Notes under the pieces: generated by a model | Told to the model about the DNA's origin: nothing | Database searches by the model: none | Seen by the model: the letters and a program-made list of their open reading frames with translations, nothing else | In this document: one piece after another, positions 59,160 through 64,000 of the stretch | Layout of the letters: each line of letters starts with the position of its first letter | Position numbering within the stretch: the first letter of the stretch is position 1 | DNA from: Bacteriovoracaceae bacterium | Lineage (GTDB): Bacteria; Bdellovibrionota; Bacteriovoracia; Bacteriovoracales; Bacteriovoracaceae | Length of the DNA stretch: 64,000 nt | NCBI GenBank assembly: GCA_018649885.1 | Contig: JABIHA010000062.1 | Coordinates: 1 to 64,000 of the forward strand | Direction: 5' to 3' | Program-made: the position numbers and the translations under genes

Positions 59160-61589
59160 CTAGGCTGCTATTTGTGGATCTACTTTATTCTTTCTCTTCG
59201 TTTTTTTCTTGGCCTGACCAGCTTTTCGATCTTCGATTTTTTCATAGTCAATTATCGCAACTTTCAATACTTCTTCAAAAGTTTTGACTGGTACAAAGTT
59301 AATTTTTTCTCTGTATTCATCAGGAATATCAACTAAGTCTTTTTCATTTTGATGTGGAATAATAATTGTTGAAATTCCCATTCTCATTGCTGCAAGGGCC
59401 TTTTCTTTTAAACCACCAATTGGGAGTACCTTGCCTGTCAATGTGATTTCTCCAGTCATGGCCACATCACAATCTACCTCTGTATCGGTGATTAGTGAGA
59501 ATATGGCAGTGGCAAGAGTAATGCCTGCACTTGGTCCATCTTTTGGTGTAGCACCTGCTGGGATATGGATATGCAACTCATGATGATCAAAAAACTCTTC
59601 ATCAATTGCATAATATTCAGATCGGCTTCTTATGTGACCAACTGCTGTGTGGGCACTTTCCTTCATTACATCACCGAGTTGACCGGTAAGTGTAAGGCCT
59701 TTACCCTTCATTTTAGTGGCTTCAATATATAGTATCTCACCACCTGCTGATGTCCAAGCAAGCCCTGTTACAACGCCAACTTCATCTTCTGTTTTGTGAT
59801 CTTCTATAGTAAATAATGGTGGTCCAAGAAGATCTAGCACTGTTTGAGATTTGATATCTGTTTTCTCACTCACGCCAGTGGCAATCTTTTTCGCAACTTT
59901 TCTACAAAGAGATCCAATTTGCCTTTCTAGGTTTCTTAGTCCGGCTTCTCTAGTGAAGTTCGCTATAACTGTTGAAATACCATCATCTTGAAATTCGATA
60001 TCTGTATCAGTTACACCGTTCTCATCCATTTGTTTTGGAATAAGATACTTTTTAGAAATTTTGAGTTTCTCTTCTTGCGTATACCCGCTTATTGAAAGAA
60101 CTTCCATTCGATCTCTAAGTGGTACTGGTATACTGTCCATTACATTTGCTGTTGCTATAAACATTACATTTGATAAATCGAATGAAACATTTATGAAGTG
60201 ATCTTTAAAAGTATGGTTTTGTTCAGGGTCCAGAACTTCAAGTAATGCACTTGCTGGATCTCCTCTGAAATCTGAACCGAGTTTATCAATTTCATCTAGC
60301 ATTATGACTGGGTTATTGGTTCCCGCTTGTTTTAATGCTTGGATGAAAATTCCTGGCATAGCACCAACATAAGTTCTTCTATGGCCTCTTATTTCAGCTT
60401 CATCTCTTATACCACCTAAGGAAAGTCTTACAAATTCCCTACCAGTTGCTTTGGCAATAGATTTTCCAAGACTTGTTTTCCCTACTCCGGGAGGTCCTGC
60501 AAAACACATGATTGGGCCTCTCATTTTCTTTCCCTTGAGGCTTCTTACTGCCAGGTACTCGAGAACTCTTTCTTTCACTTTTTGTAAATCGAAGTGATCC
60601 TGATCTAGTACACTCTTAGCATTTACAAGATCAAAATTTTCTTTGCTCTCTACACTCCAAGGAATATCAATTAGCCAATCAAGGTAATTTCGGAGTATTG
60701 ATGATTCTGAGGAATCTGGATGCATTTTTTCCAGACGCAGAAGTTGTTTTCTTGCTTCCTTCTCAGCTTCAAGAGACATTTTCGCATCAGTAATTTTATC
60801 TCTTAGATCTGTGAATTCGTCTTTTTCTTGACCATCATCACCAAGTTCAGATTTTATTGCTCTAATTTGTTCTCTAAGAAAATATTCTTTTTGTGACTTA
60901 GATATTTCATCTTTTGCCACATTTCTAATTTTCGCTTGCATCGCAAGTATTTCTAGCTCACGACTCAAAATATCACTAATTTTTTGAAGCCTATCAATTG
61001 GATCTAGTGTTTCTAGAATCATTTGAGCTTCTGAAACTTTTAGGTTGAGATTTGAAGAAACGAGATCAGCTAGCCTACCTGGATCTTGAATATCTTCAAG
61101 TACCATTAAAATGTCAGGTGATAAGACTTTCCCGAGAGAGATAATTTTTTCTAATTGCTCTCTTACATTTCTCATAACAGCTTGAATCGCAACATTTCCC
61201 GGATCAGCAGCAAGGTTTTCAACTTTATCCAATTTTACTTCGTAAAATGGAGAAGTTTGAAGAAACTGAGTAATCCTTGCTTTGGAAAGACCTTGAACTA
61301 ATATCTTAATTCTTCCGTCAGGTAATTTTCTCATTCTCATAATCATCGCAACTGTACCGACTTCATAAATTTCACCCGGTTCAGGACTTTCTGCTTGTAT
61401 ATCCTTTTGACTTGCTAAAAGGATAAGACGATCTGAGTTATTAAGAGCATGCTCTACAGCTTGTATTGATGTTTCCCTTCCCACAAACAACGGGAGAATC
61501 ATAAAAGGGTAAACTACAATATCGCGGATAGGCAGGAGAGGGAGTTGTTCTTTAAGCTCTATATTATCACCCTCGTAATTTGTCACCAT
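59160..61589 (-). CDS. lon: ATP-dependent protease Lon (second copy)
   Basis: 809 residues. N-terminal domain (about 12-210) beginning LPLLPIRDIVVYPFM, AAA+ module with Walker A GPPGVGKT (365-372) and MLDEIDK, and protease domain with Ser687 in PKDGPSAG and Lys in LKEKALAA. The N-terminal LPLLPIRD and the length are closer to typical bacterial LonA than the copy at 5732. The C-terminal tail is Lys-rich (KAGQAKKKTKRKNK). Two complete Lon proteins in 56 kb suggest separate roles. Confidence 0.96.
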   Translation of the reverse strand: MVTNYEGDNIELKEQLPLLPIRDIVVYPFMILPLFVGRETSIQAVEHALNNSDRLILLASQKDIQAESPEPGEIYEVGTVAMIMRMRKLPDGRIKILVQGLSKARITQFLQTSPFYEVKLDKVENLAADPGNVAIQAVMRNVREQLEKIISLGKVLSPDILMVLEDIQDPGRLADLVSSNLNLKVSEAQMILETLDPIDRLQKISDILSRELEILAMQAKIRNVAKDEISKSQKEYFLREQIRAIKSELGDDGQEKDEFTDLRDKITDAKMSLEAEKEARKQLLRLEKMHPDSSESSILRNYLDWLIDIPWSVESKENFDLVNAKSVLDQDHFDLQKVKERVLEYLAVRSLKGKKMRGPIMCFAGPPGVGKTSLGKSIAKATGREFVRLSLGGIRDEAEIRGHRRTYVGAMPGIFIQALKQAGTNNPVIMLDEIDKLGSDFRGDPASALLEVLDPEQNHTFKDHFINVSFDLSNVMFIATANVMDSIPVPLRDRMEVLSISGYTQEEKLKISKKYLIPKQMDENGVTDTDIEFQDDGISTVIANFTREAGLRNLERQIGSLCRKVAKKIATGVSEKTDIKSQTVLDLLGPPLFTIEDHKTEDEVGVVTGLAWTSAGGEILYIEATKMKGKGLTLTGQLGDVMKESAHTAVGHIRSRSEYYAIDEEFFDHHELHIHIPAGATPKDGPSAGITLATAIFSLITDTEVDCDVAMTGEITLTGKVLPIGGLKEKALAAMRMGISTIIIPHQNEKDLVDIPDEYREKINFVPVKTFEEVLKVAIIDYEKIEDRKAGQAKKKTKRKNKVDPQIAA

Positions 61590-61832
61590 TATGAATTCCT
61601 CCAGGACAATTCACCATGAACTTCTATCAAGGGGGGATTCGGGATTATGGGCAATCTTCTTTACTACTTTTTTAATAATTACGCGTATTTTTCTCAATAA
61701 ATTAGAATAGTTGAGACACTTTGCCTTTATTAAGGGCCGGTTATTATGTAAGATAGGCTTTCGGAATTGCTTTTTTGGGCATATTTACAATATATAAAAA
61801 ATCAAAAAAAAATAATACCGAAGGAATTTAGT

Positions 61833-63242
61833 ATGTCTTATGATTTTGGTGTGGCAATACTAGCTGCCGGACAAGGAACTAGATTAAAACTTAATCTTCC
61901 AAAAGTCCTAAGTCCCTGTGTAGGAGAGGTTCTCATCAATTTTCCTCTTAATGCAGCTGACCAATTTTTAGCCTTAGAAAAGATGTCAGGCCTAATTGGC
62001 GTTGTCGTTGGTCATCAAAGAGAGTTGGTTTCTGATCACCTCGAAAAGTATCGATCCAAAATAAAAAGTTCACTAAAAATTGCTGTGCAAGAAGTCCAAA
62101 ATGGAACTGGTGGAGCCCTTAGGGAGTATTTTGAGCAAATCCCTCATGCAAAAGATACTGTGTACACAATGGTGCTTTGTGGGGATACCCCCATTATTGG
62201 ATCAAAGGACTTACAAGAATTATTTGCAAGTCTTAGCGCGGACCCCAAGTTAAATGCAGTTGCAGCAAGCTTTATTGCTAAAAACCCCAAAGGATACGGG
62301 CGTATTGTAAGAGGCGGCAGTGGGTTTCGAATTGTTGAGGAAAAGGATGCAACTGATGATATTAGAAAAATTTGTGAGGTAAACTCGGGATTGTATATTG
62401 CGAAGACTGAATTTGTACTAGCAAATCTCTACCAAATTGATGATAAAAACAAATCGAATGAGCTTTATTTAACTGACTTATTTAAAGAAAATCACCATGT
62501 TCGCCCGGTATGCTTTCCGAGTGAAGAAGTATTCGTAGGGGTTAACACACTTAAACAGCTCCAAGTCGTAAGTAAAACATTATATCAAATGAAATGTGAT
62601 GACTTACTTGAATCAGGAGTAAGGCTTTTTGATTCAAGCTCTACATATGTTGATTGGACTGTTGAAATTGGCAGAGGAAGTTATCTTTATCCAAATGTAA
62701 TAATAGAGGGCAACTCCTCTATAGGTGAAAATTGCTGTATTATGGCCAATTGCCACCTAATAGATACCAAGATTTCAAATGATGTCACTGTGAAATCATT
62801 TTGCTCTATGGAAGGTGCCTCTATTCAAAATTCAGCAGTTGTTGGCCCATTTGCAAGGCTCAGACCTCTCGCCAATATTGGTGAAGGCTCTAAGGTCGGA
62901 AATTTTGTTGAGATAAAAAAATCAAACCTCGGCAAGGGCGTAAAGGTAAGTCATCTGAGCTACGTTGGGGACGCAGAGATTGGAGAAAACACTAATATTG
63001 GATGCGGTTTTGTTTCCGTTAACTATGACGGAGTTAATAAGCACAAGACCAGTATTGGCAAAAATTCTTTTATAGGATCTGGATGCAATCTAATCGCCCC
63101 GATTAAAGTGGGAGATAGCAGTTTTGTTGCTGCTGGATCAACAGTAAATAAAGATATTCCTGAAGGCAGCTTTGCGATTGCCAGGGGAAGGCAGACCAAT
63201 AAAGATGGGCTTGCAAAAAAATTCCTTCCCAAAAAAGACTAG
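61833..63242 (+). CDS. glmU: Bifunctional GlmU: N-acetyltransferase and uridylyltransferase
   Basis: 469 residues from the ATG at 61833, which AAGGAA precedes; the frame is open for 22 codons upstream but that part is not GlmU. The pyrophosphorylase domain has ILAAGQGTRLKLNLPK, QNGTGGA and EVNSGLY. The C-terminal left-handed beta-helix contains GPFARLRP, VEIKKSNLGKGVKVSHLSYVGD and VNYDG. It converts glucosamine-1-phosphate to UDP-GlcNAc for peptidoglycan and LPS. It is followed by glmS. Confidence 0.96.
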   Translation: MSYDFGVAILAAGQGTRLKLNLPKVLSPCVGEVLINFPLNAADQFLALEKMSGLIGVVVGHQRELVSDHLEKYRSKIKSSLKIAVQEVQNGTGGALREYFEQIPHAKDTVYTMVLCGDTPIIGSKDLQELFASLSADPKLNAVAASFIAKNPKGYGRIVRGGSGFRIVEEKDATDDIRKICEVNSGLYIAKTEFVLANLYQIDDKNKSNELYLTDLFKENHHVRPVCFPSEEVFVGVNTLKQLQVVSKTLYQMKCDDLLESGVRLFDSSSTYVDWTVEIGRGSYLYPNVIIEGNSSIGENCCIMANCHLIDTKISNDVTVKSFCSMEGASIQNSAVVGPFARLRPLANIGEGSKVGNFVEIKKSNLGKGVKVSHLSYVGDAEIGENTNIGCGFVSVNYDGVNKHKTSIGKNSFIGSGCNLIAPIKVGDSSFVAAGSTVNKDIPEGSFAIARGRQTNKDGLAKKFLPKKD

Positions 63243-63400
63243 CTGCGCCATTTTTTTTATGAAAGGGGATATTTAGGCCAAAAAAGCTGTAATAACTACA
63301 TCTTTTTGCACTAAATATTTTCATGAAAGGTCCCTTTTGATAGCTTCACCTTAATAATTTTACTTATTTGGGGAAATTGAATTTATAGGAGTGATTTAAT

Positions 63401-64000
63401 ATGTGTGGAATTGTAGGCCATATTGGGGATGGAAATTCTGTAGAAGTAATATTAGCCGGTCTAAAAAGACTTGAGTATCGAGGCTATGACTCAGCCGGAC
63501 TTTGTATCAAGACAGCTGAAGACGAGCTGGTACTTTATAAAAAAGCAGGCAAATTAGAAAATCTTGAAAATCTAGTTCGACCACTTAATTTAGCAGCATC
63601 AATTGGAATTGGTCACACTCGGTGGGCCACACACGGTGGCGTTACTGATTTTAATGCCCACCCACACGTAAATGGAAATATAGCACTTGTTTGCAACGGT
63701 ATAATTGAAAATGCGGGCTCTATTAAAAAAGAACTCTTAGCTGAAGGCTGGGAATTTAAATCAGAGACCGACACAGAGGTTTTCTTAATATTAGTAAAAA
63801 AGGCCTTGAGCCAAGGCATGAACTTTAGAGAATCAGTGTGTGATTCTTTTAAAAAGGTTCGCGGAAATAGTGCACTCGTTGTCCTTGATAGATTTTCTAA
63901 TGAAATTGTATGCATCAGAAGGTCTGCCCCTATTGTCATGGGCCTAGGCGCTGATCACCACAATGGTTTTATTGCCTCAGACCCTTATGCACTTGTTGGT
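63401..64000 (+). CDS. glmS: Glutamine--fructose-6-phosphate aminotransferase, 3' end outside the window
   Basis: The first 200 codons are present and open at the right edge. Cys2 directly after Met is the nucleophile of the glutaminase domain (MCGIVGHIGDGN). RLEYRGYDSAG, GHTRWATHGG, NGIIENAG and ETDTEVF are all GlmS hallmarks. It makes glucosamine-6-phosphate, the step that feeds GlmU just upstream. AGGAG lies nine bases before the ATG. The sugar isomerase domains lie beyond the window. Confidence 0.96.
   Translation, partial: MCGIVGHIGDGNSVEVILAGLKRLEYRGYDSAGLCIKTAEDELVLYKKAGKLENLENLVRPLNLAASIGIGHTRWATHGGVTDFNAHPHVNGNIALVCNGIIENAGSIKKELLAEGWEFKSETDTEVFLILVKKALSQGMNFRESVCDSFKKVRGNSALVVLDRFSNEIVCIRRSAPIVMGLGADHHNGFIASDPYALVG

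Noticed and set aside
63243-63400. glmS ribozyme or other leader RNA before glmS
   Set aside because: No ribozyme core or conserved stems are visible; the gap is plain AT-rich sequence with only a ribosome site.

Overview
The window is AT-rich, densely packed bacterial chromosome with genes on both strands. Flagellins without a variable domain, two Lon proteases, a Tad/Flp pilus locus, many exported proteases and lipoproteins, and the order of the recA, greA-recG and glmU-glmS blocks suggest a Bdellovibrionota-type predatory or predator-like bacterium (Bacteriovorax/Halobacteriovorax relatives). This is an inference from gene content, not from a marker such as rRNA; I found no rRNA or tRNA gene. 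No insertion sequence, integrase or CRISPR array was seen.

Layout. 1-5.7 kb: the 3' part of a divergent UvrA paralogue, then an exported protein paired with a matrixin-type metalloprotease and a small AMIN-like exported protein. 5.7-8.5 kb: lon (first copy) and convergent rpoZ, sharing a terminator. 8.5-12.3 kb: an acyl-CoA synthetase and small signalling genes, including a minimal histidine-kinase-like helical protein and an OmpR-type response regulator. 12.3-16.7 kb: alaS translationally coupled to an oligopeptide-binding lipoprotein. 16.8-22.5 kb: the minus-strand pgpA, recA, recX, rhomboid and FHA-RDD genes, with a strong hairpin between recA and recX. 22.6-24.3 kb: a protein that looks like a divergent RelA/SpoT-type nucleotidyltransferase. 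24.6-29.4 kb: a minus-strand run with greA, recG, an FHA protein and a hydrolase. 29.5-36.2 kb: a UbiB-like kinase, a trypsin-like protease, a large unknown exported protein, a Cys-rich small exported protein and a GNAT protein. 36.3-38.4 kb: two tandem flagellin genes with a FliA-type promoter and a structured intergenic region. 38.5-46.7 kb: Fic, MgtC, OmpA, LamG lipoprotein, V8-like protease with two PPC domains, and an SDR with a substituted catalytic Tyr.

46.7-57.5 kb is the most unusual part. A highly structured minus-strand RNA candidate lies upstream of, and divergent from, a Tad pilus locus. That locus has five class III prepilin-like proteins, a CpaA-type peptidase, CpaB, the CpaC secretin, a single polypeptide joining TadZ/CpaE to the TadA/CpaF ATPase, and one TadB-like protein; no TadC or TadD is visible. 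An exported Rhs/YD-repeat protein and two tiny exported proteins sharing a GQD-x5-C-x3-D core follow directly. 57.6-61.6 kb: a CheY-like regulator with a CheC/CheX-type phosphatase, then the second lon. 61.8-64 kb: glmU and the 5' part of glmS, which supply UDP-GlcNAc.

All calls were made by eye from sequence motifs; no database search was possible.
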